Shown piece after piece: positions 16,090 to 24,102 of a DNA stretch of 24,102 nucleotides. The stretch covers positions 1 through 24,102 of the forward strand of contig CAZHSC010000053.1 in assembly GCA_964534995.1 (NCBI GenBank). Direction: 5' to 3'. The first letter of the stretch is position 1. Every line of letters starts with the position of its first letter. The notes beneath the pieces were generated by a model. The model searched no databases and was not told the origin of the DNA. It saw nothing but the letters and a program-made list of their open reading frames with translations. The stretch comes from JAJTFW01 sp964534995. Its GTDB lineage: Bacteria > Bacteroidota > Bacteroidia > AKYH767-A > OLB10. The position numbers were made by a program, and so were the translations under genes.

Positions 16090-18648
16090 ATGAAGCGAAC
16101 TATTGTAAACATCTTAATATTAATACTTCCTTTTGCAGCTGTGTATGCAGATGTTGAGCGGGATACAATCAAAATCTGCACCGCTGCCCGCGTCAGTAAG
16201 GCCCCGCTTATTGATGGCCATTTAGATGAAGCCGAATGGAAATCCGTTTCCGCTACCGGTAATTTTATTCAGAGCCGTCCGGATGAAGGGAAGCCTGCAA
16301 CACAAAAAACGGATGTAAAAGTACTTTTTACCGATTTTGCGGTTTATATCGGAGCATGGTGCTATGATACACATGCAGACAGTATTTTAAAGCAATTGGG
16401 CAGACGGGATGAACAAGACCTGAATGCAGATAATTTTTATTTTAAGTTTGACCCATATAATAATCAACAGGATGCTTATCAGTTTGGGGTATATGCTTCC
16501 GGGGTACAATTGGATTCAAGATTCAGTGATGATACTTATGATGCCGTCTGGAATTCGGAAGTCAGGCAGGATAGCCTTGGATGGTATGCAGAAATGGAAA
16601 TCCCCTATTCCGCATTTCGCATTCCGGTTCATGAAATTCAGGAGTGGGGGCTGCAGTTTACCAGGTATATCAGGCGTAACAGGGAGTTTCAGATGTGGTC
16701 ATACGTACCATCCGAAGCGACCAATGCCCAATTACACTGGGGCCGGTTACAAGGTATAACAAATGTAAAAACCCCTGTCCGGCTTTCGGTGGTTCCCTAT
16801 CTGGCACTCAGCTATGAGCATGCCCCCTTATCGAATGAAGATGGTACCTATTCTTATTCGGACCTCAGTTCTTATAACCTGGGTGCCGATATAAAATATG
16901 GTATCGATGACCGATTTACGCTGGATATGACCTTGCTGCCTGATTTCGGGCAGGTGCAGTCAGACCGTATTATTAAGAATTTGAGTTACCGGGAAGTTGT
17001 TTACGATGAAAACCGGCCTTTCTTTAAGGAAGCCATCGAACTGTTCAGTAAAGGGAATTTATTTTATTCCCGCCGGATCGGTAAAACACCTGGCGGATTT
17101 GCTGACGCTTTTGAAGAATTGAATGAAGACGAGTCATTGCAAGAAAATCCCTCTCAGGTAAAACTGCTCAATGCGATGAAAATATCCGGAAGAACGAACA
17201 AGGGACTTGGTCTGGGTTTTTTTAATGCAATTACCGATAATACCTACGCAGTAATTACAAAGGCGGATGGTAGTACGCGACGAAAACTTACTGAACCTCT
17301 AACCAATTATAATATCATTGTGTTGGACCAACAGCTAAAAAATAATTCAAATATTTATTTTACGAATGCCAGCACGATTCGACGCGATCAGTATCAGGAT
17401 GCCAATGTTAGCGCTGCCGGCATAAGAATAAGTAATAAGAAAAACAGTATTTCAGTTAAAGGAGATGGTGTGCTCACTCAGAAATTTACCGGCTCACCGG
17501 AAACTGAGCATTCACTGTTCCGTAATACAGCGGGTTACTATTACAGCATCGGTGCAGAAAAGCTTGGCGGTAATTTTATGTATGGCGCCTATCGAAATGT
17601 GACGAGTCCTGATTACGATGCTACGGATCTCGGATATTTCCGTGTCCAGGGACAAAACTCAACAGAAGCCTATTTTCAGTTTAATCTGTATAAGCCCTAT
17701 AAATTTATACGTGAATCCTATAATAATTTATCCATATATGTGGCAGATGATTTTAACAGCGGAAAAATTGGAGAGAATAATATTTCGTTGAGCTTATTTG
17801 CGAATTTAATGAGTTGGAATGCAATATTTGGTGGTGCCGGGGCTCAATTGATACGCCCATTTGACTTTTATGAATCCCGTACAGCCGGACAGGTTTTCAG
17901 AGGACTCAGGTATTACTATGCGTACGCCGGAATAAGTACCGATTATCGTAAAGCATTTGCAGTGGATTACAGTTTTAACCTGTCAAATTTTATCGATGTT
18001 TATACCTGGTTCGGCTATAATAATTCACTTGGATTCAGGCTTAGACCCAATGACAAACTGTTCATCACTTATAATATCGTTTATAATTATGATCCTTTTA
18101 ATGTGGGTTTTGCCACCTTTGATGAAAGTGCCCGCCCATTGATTGGGGGGCGTCGTTTGGATACATGGGAAAACCGGATCACCGGTAATTATATTTTTAA
18201 AAATAATATGTGGCTTACTATGATTGCACGCCATTACTGGATTACAGGTGAGTATAAAAAATACTTTTCGCTGGATGATGCGGGAGAAATGCATGAAAAT
18301 GCCCTTTACTCAGGAAACAGTAATTTTAATTTTAATGTACTAAACCTGGATGTTATTTATGAATGGAGGTTTTCACCTGGCAGTATCTTAAATATAATTT
18401 ATAAAAACGGTCTGTCGAATGAAACCCAGGTAATTGATCATCATTTTGGAAAAAACTTCGACAGAATAATCAATGATCCGCAGTCCAGGACCATAGCAGT
18501 GAAAATCCTCTATTTTCTTGATTATTTAAAAGTTCATGGCAAAATTGGCCGGCGCTACCATAAAGCCAGTGAAATACAGAGCAGGGCATATATCAGCCGG
18601 CCTGATAAGGATCCACAATCAAATGTTGCAAAAAGATATCTTTTCTGA
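16090..18648 (+). CDS. DUF5916 / CBM9-like outer-membrane protein
   Basis: The frame is open from a GTG at 15997, but the ATG at 16090 is preferred because it begins a clear signal peptide (MKRT, LILILPFAAVYA). This gives 852 residues. Residues about 20-235 form a carbohydrate-binding module family 9-like domain (LIDGHLDEAEWKSV, later WGLQFTRYIRR). The rest matches DUF5916, a domain rich in alternating aromatic beta strands (GLRYYYAYAGIS, FNLSNFIDVYTWFGY) ending in a terminal Phe (KRYLF), as in outer-membrane beta barrels. It is probably a surface or outer-membrane protein, but its ligand or enzymatic role is unknown. It lies 128 bp after the hydrolase, with no clear promoter, and its end is 5 bp from the convergent small gene. 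Confidence 0.88.
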   Translation: MKRTIVNILILILPFAAVYADVERDTIKICTAARVSKAPLIDGHLDEAEWKSVSATGNFIQSRPDEGKPATQKTDVKVLFTDFAVYIGAWCYDTHADSILKQLGRRDEQDLNADNFYFKFDPYNNQQDAYQFGVYASGVQLDSRFSDDTYDAVWNSEVRQDSLGWYAEMEIPYSAFRIPVHEIQEWGLQFTRYIRRNREFQMWSYVPSEATNAQLHWGRLQGITNVKTPVRLSVVPYLALSYEHAPLSNEDGTYSYSDLSSYNLGADIKYGIDDRFTLDMTLLPDFGQVQSDRIIKNLSYREVVYDENRPFFKEAIELFSKGNLFYSRRIGKTPGGFADAFEELNEDESLQENPSQVKLLNAMKISGRTNKGLGLGFFNAITDNTYAVITKADGSTRRKLTEPLTNYNIIVLDQQLKNNSNIYFTNASTIRRDQYQDANVSAAGIRISNKKNSISVKGDGVLTQKFTGSPETEHSLFRNTAGYYYSIGAEKLGGNFMYGAYRNVTSPDYDATDLGYFRVQGQNSTEAYFQFNLYKPYKFIRESYNNLSIYVADDFNSGKIGENNISLSLFANLMSWNAIFGGAGAQLIRPFDFYESRTAGQVFRGLRYYYAYAGISTDYRKAFAVDYSFNLSNFIDVYTWFGYNNSLGFRLRPNDKLFITYNIVYNYDPFNVGFATFDESARPLIGGRRLDTWENRITGNYIFKNNMWLTMIARHYWITGEYKKYFSLDDAGEMHENALYSGNSNFNFNVLNLDVIYEWRFSPGSILNIIYKNGLSNETQVIDHHFGKNFDRIINDPQSRTIAVKILYFLDYLKVHGKIGRRYHKASEIQSRAYISRPDKDPQSNVAKRYLF

Positions 18649-18653
18649 AATGT

Positions 18654-18800
18654 TCAGAATAGTTCCGGAATTAAAATAAATAAGGTTGCCATTGAAAGAA
18701 AAAAGGTAATCAGCAGGCTTAGGCCCATCCTCTCCTTTTTTGACAGGGGGAATTCCTCATAGCGTTTTACCAATTCCAGCATTGTTTTTTCTTCTCTCAT
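18654..18800 (-). CDS. Small single-pass membrane protein, 48 residues
   Basis: This is an uncharacterised ORF: ATG at 18800, TGA at 18654-18656. The first 25 residues are highly charged (MREEKTMLELVKRYEEF, then LSKKERM) and likely a cytoplasmic amphipathic segment. Residues about 26-46 form one hydrophobic helix (GLSLLITFFLSMATLFILI). This design and the composition are typical of real small membrane proteins rather than random ORFs. It lies 53 bp downstream of the 132-residue gene on the same strand, probably in the same transcript. It converges on the DUF5916 gene with a 5-bp gap. I recognise no family. Confidence 0.55.
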   Translation of the reverse strand: MREEKTMLELVKRYEEFPLSKKERMGLSLLITFFLSMATLFILIPELF

Positions 18801-18853
18801 TGTTTGGCTTTTTAGAGTTGAATATTGTTGGATTATCAGATATTATTTATAAG

Positions 18854-19252
18854 TTAGTTCAATATGGGAAGATAATGTATTCCGGTTAAGGCAGTAGCAA
18901 TAAGTATAATAATCACCAGAAGTTGAATACCATTGCCCGGCTGTTGCAGCCATTGTTGACCGAACATCCACAGTACCTTCTGTTTTTGTATCCAGGTTAA
19001 ATTCACAAGATATTCTTTTTGGTTTTTCCCATAGGAAGATTCGGTGATAATATGATTAACTTTTGTAAGTGATTTTCCTCTTTCAGTTGAGTAATTTATC
19101 ATCATATTAACACCACCAAAATAAAAATTCTTAAGATGCTTATTCTGTTCATCACTTTTTATCAGCACCTTTCCGTCTTTAAGCAAAAGTTTTCCACCAC
19201 ATCGATATGATTTGTCGTCACAGGTATAATAGTATTTGGTTTTAACTTTCAT
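18854..19252 (-). CDS. Hypothetical protein with C-terminal membrane segment
   Basis: This 132-residue protein is of no family I recognise. The first 100 residues look soluble and beta-rich. The N-terminal YYYTCDDKSYRCGGKLLLKDGKV has two cysteines six residues apart (CX6C), which could form a disulphide or bind metal, followed by a basic/aromatic stretch with WIQKQKVLWMFGQQW. Residues about 107-128 form one hydrophobic helix (LLVIIILIATALTGIHYL), so it is predicted to be tail-anchored. No signal peptide is present. The 48-residue membrane protein follows on the same strand, and the two share the layout of a soluble front and one C-terminal helix. No clear promoter motif is seen upstream. Confidence 0.65.
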   Translation of the reverse strand: MKVKTKYYYTCDDKSYRCGGKLLLKDGKVLIKSDEQNKHLKNFYFGGVNMMINYSTERGKSLTKVNHIITESSYGKNQKEYLVNLTWIQKQKVLWMFGQQWLQQPGNGIQLLVIIILIATALTGIHYLPILN

Positions 19253-19509
19253 AAGTCCCTTCAGACTTTTGAATTGATTATTCCGGATCAGGTAAAAAAA
19301 GAATCAACTCATCACATACCTAAATTATTCAAAAATTTGATAACGAATTACTTCTGAATCATCAAAATACATATAAATCTTAGAAAAATACAATTTTACT
19401 GATCGCATTGCCAAATTATCTGATAAATCATGAATCCATTATGAAGTATTGAATCTTTTGTAAATCTGCAGCCCGCATTTTCGTTACAATGAAAAACAAA
19501 GCATGCATA

Positions 19510-19523
19510 TTTGCATATGCAAA
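19510..19523. repeat. 14-bp perfect palindrome over the start of the TlpA-like gene
   Basis: TTTGCATATGCAAA is fully self-complementary and contains the ATG (19517-19519) of the thioredoxin-like gene. A further GCATGC palindrome sits at 19501-19506. It could be a repressor site or a weak translation-controlling hairpin, or simply chance. Confidence 0.4.
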
Positions 19524-21022
19524 ATCGAAAAAGGAAACTCTTGAATGCATCCACTTGGAAGAATGGTCAATATGTAACAGAATTCCTTGCGAAGCCTGTT
19601 GTCTTGATTGTTATGATTTTATTGGCTGGTTCTCTCGTTGCTGGTGCAAAAGTGCCGGGTACCGATACCGGTCAGGGCTATGAACTGAAGTTTAAAATCA
19701 ACGGATTAAAAGATTCCATGGTTTTCATTGCCAATTATTATGGCGAGAAGCATTACCTGAAAGATTCTTCCAAATGCGATGCAAATGGGAATGTTATTTT
19801 CAAAGGGATGGAACCGCTTCCAGGAGGCATTTACCTCTTTGTATTCCCCAACAAGACTTATTTTGAGTTTCTGATTGACAAGGAACAAAAATTCACCATG
19901 GAGTGCACCTTAAATGCCATCATCGCATCGATGAAGGTGAAAGGTTCTGAAGACAATCGGCTTTTTTATGATTACCTTAATTTTATTCAGGAACGTTCGA
20001 AAGAGGTTGAACCTTTAAAAGCCAGGCTAAAGGATACCACTTCCGCTCATATTCCGGTGGATTCTATTGAGAAAGAAATTAAAAAGATTGACCAGCGGGT
20101 GGCTGATTATAAAAACACATTTATTGATCAACATCCCCAAACATTCCTGGCTGCTATTTTCAAGGCATCCAAGGACCCTGATATTCCGGAACCTCCCCTT
20201 AAGGAGAACGGAAAACGTGATTCATCATTCATATATTATTATTACAGGGAACACTACTTCGACAATCTGGATCTGGGAGATGAGCGTTTGCTGCGAAGTC
20301 CTGTTTACCATAGTAAACTTTCCTTTTTCCTTAAAAATATGCTGATCAGTATTCCTGATTCACTGATCCCCCAACTCGATAAACTGGTTGAAAAGGCATC
20401 TGTGAATAAGGAGACCTTTAAGTACATGGTATGGTTGCTAACCAATACCTATGAGACATCCAATATTATGGGTATGGATGCGGTGTTTGTGCACCTGGTG
20501 AAGAAATATTATACCAAAGAGAAGGCGTACTGGGTAGATGATGCTACACTTTTCAAAATACAAGACCGGGCAAGAATTCTGGAACCTATCCTGATTGGAA
20601 AAAAAGTCAAAAATCTGATTTTGACGGATTCACTTGGGGTCTATCAGGCCTTGTACAGCGTAGATGCTCCCTATATCATTTTATATTTCTGGGATCCTGA
20701 TTGCGGGCATTGTAAAAAAGCGACTCCGAAGGTAAAGGCATATTATGAAAAAGTCCGTTCCAAAGGAGTTAAAGTGTTTGCTGTCTGTACTGAGGTTGAG
20801 ATGGAAAAATGGAAATCCTATATCCGGGAAAACAATTTGAACTGGATAAATGTAGCCGACCCGAAACTGCAGAATAATTTCAGACAGGAATTTGACATAC
20901 AAACTACACCTCAGATTTTTATCCTCGACAAAGACAAAAGAATTATAGCTAAAAAAGTGGATGAGGAGAATATGGAAAAAATACTGGATAAAGAATTGGG
21001 TATTTCTTCTGTGAAAAAGTAG
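19517..21022 (+). CDS. Membrane-targeted TlpA-like thiol-disulfide oxidoreductase (DUF4369/DUF5106 type)
   Basis: This protein has 501 residues from the ATG at 19517; the frame extends only to a TTG two codons earlier. The basic N terminus (MQNRKRK) is followed by an unusually long 26-residue lead and a hydrophobic helix at about 27-43, a signal peptide or anchor. Residues about 48-140 resemble DUF4369 (FKINGLKDSMVFIANYYGEK, later GGIYLFVFPN). The middle (about 145-340) is DUF5106-like. The C-terminal domain (about 350-501) is a TlpA/thioredoxin fold with C396-G-H-C399 in FWDPDCGHCKKA and the cis-proline segment TTPQIFILD. It likely reduces or isomerises disulphides of exported proteins in the periplasm. 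The partner is unknown. A palindrome covers its start. Confidence 0.9.
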   Translation: MQNRKRKLLNASTWKNGQYVTEFLAKPVVLIVMILLAGSLVAGAKVPGTDTGQGYELKFKINGLKDSMVFIANYYGEKHYLKDSSKCDANGNVIFKGMEPLPGGIYLFVFPNKTYFEFLIDKEQKFTMECTLNAIIASMKVKGSEDNRLFYDYLNFIQERSKEVEPLKARLKDTTSAHIPVDSIEKEIKKIDQRVADYKNTFIDQHPQTFLAAIFKASKDPDIPEPPLKENGKRDSSFIYYYYREHYFDNLDLGDERLLRSPVYHSKLSFFLKNMLISIPDSLIPQLDKLVEKASVNKETFKYMVWLLTNTYETSNIMGMDAVFVHLVKKYYTKEKAYWVDDATLFKIQDRARILEPILIGKKVKNLILTDSLGVYQALYSVDAPYIILYFWDPDCGHCKKATPKVKAYYEKVRSKGVKVFAVCTEVEMEKWKSYIRENNLNWINVADPKLQNNFRQEFDIQTTPQIFILDKDKRIIAKKVDEENMEKILDKELGISSVKK

Positions 21023-21028
21023 TTTCCC

Positions 21029-21085
21029 CTTTCATTTTTAAACCATGCATTTACCTGTAAAACCTTTGTAAATGGTTTATGAAAG
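21029..21085. terminator. Bidirectional terminator-like hairpin between convergent genes
   Basis: Three nested paired blocks, CTTTCAT/ATGAAAG, AAACCAT/ATGGTTT and TTTAC/GTAAA, with small bulges form a long imperfect stem. It spans the whole 63-bp gap between the TlpA-like stop (21022) and the DUF4184 stop (21086). Its symmetry suits termination from both sides, though T-runs are short. Confidence 0.5.
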
Positions 21086-21850
21086 TTAACGATGTTTAAT
21101 ATTTGTACGAACCTGTTCCTTCTTTCTCATTTCTATCCAGCAAACCAGAATAATGGCATAGAAGAATGAGCCGGAAGCGATGATGACGATATGCCGGAAC
21201 CAGTTCCAGCTTAAGCCCAGGGTGATGCGCAAAGTGGCTATCAAAAGACTGAAAAATATTATTTTACCCCATACTTTTCCTCCGGAGAAAAACTTTCTCC
21301 ATTTTATGGGTGAACTGAGTTTTTTGAAGCTAAGCATCCAGACTGACAATAAACTGATACCTGCAACGGTACTGATATACCATAGGATATAACATCTTCT
21401 GATTTCATAACCCGCAATATTGGAAAAACCTGAGAGGTAAGGAATGTGGTGAACCATATAACCATTAGCATGGCAGAATGAATCCCAGGTAAGGTGTGAT
21501 CCTATTCCGATACATGCTGAAAAAATAAAAGGAATCCAGTTTCCCTTCAGCCATTCAAAAAAATCCGGATACTTTTCCATCTCGAGCGATGTTCTGAAAA
21601 AATCCAGATGCGGTAATAATACAGGAGAGATCAAACGGTGCCAGATGAATGACAGCATCAACGTAAGCGGCAGACAAAACAGGAAAATCCCACTGTAGGT
21701 ATGTCCGACTGTTGATGCAGGACTAAGCCATATGAAATAGTCAAAATCAGGCACAATACTGCCTGTAATAAGTGCCGTCCAGGAGATTCTTTTTATCCCG
21801 GCTATCTTTAAGGGAAGCAGTATGGCTGGATGAGCAGGGGTAAAAGGCAT
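21086..21850 (-). CDS. DUF4184 family membrane protein
   Basis: This is a 254-residue polytopic membrane protein. The preferred start is the ATG at 21850 (MPFTPAHPAILLPLK), the invariant N terminus of DUF4184. An ATG 19 codons upstream would lie inside the preceding gene. Conserved segments are GSIVPDFDYFIW, the later GIGSHLTWDSFCH and about six hydrophobic helices. The PDFDY and HLTWD motifs resemble the metal-site motifs of YdjM-like hydrolases, like the gene at 14927, but no activity is established. The start lies one base after the stop of the PorE-like gene, so translation is almost certainly coupled. Confidence 0.88.
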   Translation of the reverse strand: MPFTPAHPAILLPLKIAGIKRISWTALITGSIVPDFDYFIWLSPASTVGHTYSGIFLFCLPLTLMLSFIWHRLISPVLLPHLDFFRTSLEMEKYPDFFEWLKGNWIPFIFSACIGIGSHLTWDSFCHANGYMVHHIPYLSGFSNIAGYEIRRCYILWYISTVAGISLLSVWMLSFKKLSSPIKWRKFFSGGKVWGKIIFFSLLIATLRITLGLSWNWFRHIVIIASGSFFYAIILVCWIEMRKKEQVRTNIKHR

Positions 21851-21851
21851 G

Positions 21852-23843
21852 TCATAGTATACTGAACTCAGTTCTTCGGTTCTTTGCCCGACCTTCTTCC
21901 GTATCATTGGAAGCTACAGGCCTGGAATCGCCATACCCCTTGTACGCAATTCTTGAGGAAGGGATTCCTTTACTGATCAGATATTCCATGACTGATTTCG
22001 CGCGGTTTTCAGATAAAATCTGATTAGATTTCTTATCGCCGCTGCTGTCGGTGTGTCCGCTTACCTCAATATTCAGTTGAGGATGAGCGGTTAAGAAGGC
22101 CAGCAGTTTCCTGAGTTCCGGAAAAGAAGAAGGTTTAAGTTCATACCTGTTGATGTCAAAGAAGATATTCTTTAGAACCACTTTCTCACCGGGCTTCGGG
22201 GGATGCAATTTTATGATAAGGTCATAGGCATTTTGCCTGGTGTTGGCTTCCTTACATTCAAAGTAATCTGAATAAAACAGGTATCCTTCTTTGTTTACAT
22301 TGAGCATATAGTTTTTTCCGGCAGGTAAACAAGCAAGAAACTCCCCTTTGCGTTTATCGGTAGTATTGGCTACAATAATTTTTCCGCTCTCCACATCAAT
22401 TATTTCAAATCCTGCGGCCAATGGTTCTCCACTGCCGGCATCGCTCACTTTTGCCTTTACATAACTTACCAGACTGGGACGCGCAGAAGAATACAGGTTG
22501 AAAGAGTACAGATCCAGGTTGCCCACCCCTCCTGCTCTGTTACTTGCAAAATAGGCCCTTAATCCATCTGCGCTTACTACCAGGCTGTTTTCATCGGCGT
22601 GCGTATTGATTGGATATCCAAGATTAACCGGGGTGCCCCAGGTACCATCTTCCGATTTTCGACTGATGAATATATCCAGGCCACCCATACCAGGATGCCC
22701 GTCTGAACTAAAGTATAAAGTCTGATTATCCGGATGAATAAATACGGATTCTTCAACACCCGTAGTATTTATGGTATCGCTAAGAGCTTTGGGATGGCTC
22801 CAGGTCATATCCAGCTGAAAGGTGCTGGTATATATATCAAAAACCCTGGATCTGTCATGTGTGTAACTGCCCCTCACAAAATACAAAGTTTTGCCATCGG
22901 AGGAAAAAGAGGGTTGCGACTCCCACTGTGCAGTGTTTACAGGAGGACCAATGTTGATGGGTTTACTCCAACTGCCATCTGACAATCGCTGTGAAAGGTA
23001 AATATCACAACTACCCTGTCCGTCGGGCCTGTCACAGGCAGTAAAAAACAAAACCCTGCCATCGGCCGATATACTGGGACCACCTTCATTCAAGGCTGAG
23101 TTCAGCGGGGCACCTGCATTTCTAGCTGTTGACCATATACTGTCCTTCAGTGTGGCGATGTAAAAATCTTCCTGATGTCCTTCCGGCGCCCCGACATCCT
23201 TAATATCTCTGGTGAAAATTATTTCCTTCTGATCAACCGTAAATGATGGAAAATATTCAGCTTCGATTGTATTAATAGCCGTACCCAGATTAACCGGATT
23301 GAATGGTACCGGATTATTCAAGGCCTCCACAGCAAAATCACAGGATTTGATTTTTATCAGCACTTCGTCTTTCAACTCTTGTTTCAACGTAGAATTGATT
23401 TGAAGGTACTTTTCAAAATCAGTTTTTGCGGTTCGATAATTTCCAAATTTAAGTTCCAGCTCACCGGCTATCATATTGGAGGCAGGCATATATGCCGGAT
23501 CAATGCTAACCGCCTTACGATAATGCTGCAAGGCGCTTTTGTAATCATGGCTTTCTAAATAAATCTGAGCCAGAATCAGCCAGGCATCAATAAAGTTGGA
23601 ATCTTTCTTTATAGCTGATTCCAATAAGCGGATGGCTTTCACATCCTGTCCCGAATCAAATTGCTTCCGTCCATCTTCATAATCACGGATGGCTGCTTTA
23701 TTGGTTGAATACACCTTTCTTGTTTGAGGCTGTCCCTGCAGATAAAACGGAAAAAGAAACAACAAGGTCAAACAAAATGCGCGTAATGCTTTTAATTTAA
23801 AACATCCGGTAAAATTCTCTATTGATTTTTGATTTACCTGCAT
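21852..23843 (-). CDS. PorE-like TPR / PD40 / OmpA-family outer-membrane-associated protein
   Basis: This 663-residue protein has a signal peptide (hydrophobic AFCLTLLFLFPFYL, likely cleavage near LQGQ). About residues 68-155 are TPR-type helical repeats. About 200-445 are five WD40-like PD40 blades, with repeated motifs such as SADGRVLFF, SSDGKTLYF and HPDNQTLYFSSD. About 455-535 is a carboxypeptidase-regulatory-like domain. Residues 555-663 are an OmpA C-terminal peptidoglycan-binding domain with GHTDSSG (596-602), LSENRAKSV and NRRTEF. This order matches PorE (PG1058) of the type IX secretion system, which ties outer-membrane components to peptidoglycan. Bacteroidetes carry paralogues, so PorE itself is not proven. 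No lipobox cysteine follows the signal peptide. It lies 9 bp after queE. Confidence 0.87.
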   Translation of the reverse strand: MQVNQKSIENFTGCFKLKALRAFCLTLLFLFPFYLQGQPQTRKVYSTNKAAIRDYEDGRKQFDSGQDVKAIRLLESAIKKDSNFIDAWLILAQIYLESHDYKSALQHYRKAVSIDPAYMPASNMIAGELELKFGNYRTAKTDFEKYLQINSTLKQELKDEVLIKIKSCDFAVEALNNPVPFNPVNLGTAINTIEAEYFPSFTVDQKEIIFTRDIKDVGAPEGHQEDFYIATLKDSIWSTARNAGAPLNSALNEGGPSISADGRVLFFTACDRPDGQGSCDIYLSQRLSDGSWSKPINIGPPVNTAQWESQPSFSSDGKTLYFVRGSYTHDRSRVFDIYTSTFQLDMTWSHPKALSDTINTTGVEESVFIHPDNQTLYFSSDGHPGMGGLDIFISRKSEDGTWGTPVNLGYPINTHADENSLVVSADGLRAYFASNRAGGVGNLDLYSFNLYSSARPSLVSYVKAKVSDAGSGEPLAAGFEIIDVESGKIIVANTTDKRKGEFLACLPAGKNYMLNVNKEGYLFYSDYFECKEANTRQNAYDLIIKLHPPKPGEKVVLKNIFFDINRYELKPSSFPELRKLLAFLTAHPQLNIEVSGHTDSSGDKKSNQILSENRAKSVMEYLISKGIPSSRIAYKGYGDSRPVASNDTEEGRAKNRRTEFSIL

Positions 23844-23852
23844 TTACATGTT

Positions 23853-24102
23853 TTATGGTACGTTTATAATCTTATGAGTCTGGAGTGAAATATGCCACCC
23901 GGGGTGTTGCTTTACAAATTCAACAATGGCAGAAATGTGTTTTTCAAACTTCCCATATTCCGGTTGCAGGTATAGCCTGCAGGAAGTATCAACCATGGCG
24001 GCAATTTTTTCGGCCCAGCTGAAATCACTGCTGTGATTGATTACCACTTTCAACTCCTGTGCCACTTTGAGTGTTTCCGGTAATGGCATTTTGAATTTTT
24101 TT
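23853..24102 (-). CDS. queE: 7-carboxy-7-deazaguanine synthase, C-terminal part (cut by right edge)
   Basis: The frame is open to the window edge, so only the last 82 residues are present. PLPETLKVAQELKVVINH, the later CRLYLQPEYGKFEKH and the ending WHISLQTHKIINVP are characteristic of the C terminus of QueE. This radical SAM enzyme turns 6-carboxytetrahydropterin into 7-carboxy-7-deazaguanine in queuosine biosynthesis. The radical SAM cysteine motif lies outside the window. The internal ATG at 24089 is not the start. It precedes the PorE-like gene by 9 bp, probably in one transcript. Confidence 0.85.
   Translation of the reverse strand, partial: KKFKMPLPETLKVAQELKVVINHSSDFSWAEKIAAMVDTSCRLYLQPEYGKFEKHISAIVEFVKQHPGWHISLQTHKIINVP

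Noticed and set aside
19489..19683. 64-codon ATG frame starting upstream of the TlpA-like gene
   Set aside because: It overlaps the TlpA-like gene in another frame and its cysteine-rich translation reflects that offset. A frameshifted alternative N terminus was considered, but the in-frame ATG at 19517 already gives a signal-type helix.

Overview
The window looks like a chromosomal segment of a Bacteroidetes bacterium, possibly Chitinophagales- or Sphingobacteriales-like. The evidence is a protease with a C-terminal type IX secretion (T9SS) sorting domain, a PorE-like TPR/PD40/OmpA protein, a DUF5916 outer-membrane protein and a TlpA-family thioredoxin with DUF4369/DUF5106-like regions. Several genes also have TAnnTTTG promoter elements, typical of the phylum's primary sigma factor, and few have Shine-Dalgarno sequences. 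Base composition is moderately AT-rich and even. I see no insertion sequence, prophage, CRISPR array, rRNA or tRNA.

Layout, left to right. 1-384 is AT-rich leader sequence, with perhaps the tail of an upstream gene. An orphan OmpR-family response regulator (385-1086) and a secreted M43 zinc protease with a T9SS signal (1269-3197) follow, closed by a clear terminator. A GNAT acetyltransferase is translationally coupled to an AddB-like PD-(D/E)XK nuclease with a predicted Fe-S cluster (3317-6624). Then come a small holin-family membrane protein (minus strand) and a Cys-type glutathione peroxidase (plus strand).

A response regulator/histidine kinase operon (7959-10312, minus) diverges from a gene for a small secreted protein (10441-11004). 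Their shared intergenic region carries four ATTAAC direct repeats spaced 10-11 bp apart. This is the most striking regulatory structure in the window and a good candidate for the regulator's own operator. Next is a cyanophycin divergon: cyanophycinase (cphB, minus) and full-length cyanophycin synthetase (cphA, plus), for a nitrogen-storage polymer. cphA is followed after 10 bp by a YdjM-like membrane hydrolase with a GTG start. A DUF5916/CBM9-like outer-membrane protein follows.

The right part holds two small minus-strand genes encoding proteins with one C-terminal membrane segment each (one only 48 residues), a membrane-targeted TlpA-like thioredoxin, a probable shared convergent terminator, and a tight minus-strand run. 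In transcription order that run is queE (cut by the right edge), a PorE-like OmpA-family protein and a DUF4184 membrane protein. Most genes are housekeeping or envelope functions. The least explained parts are the phased-repeat operator with its secreted-protein gene and the pair of small membrane proteins. I do not see a clearly new multi-gene defence or mobile system.
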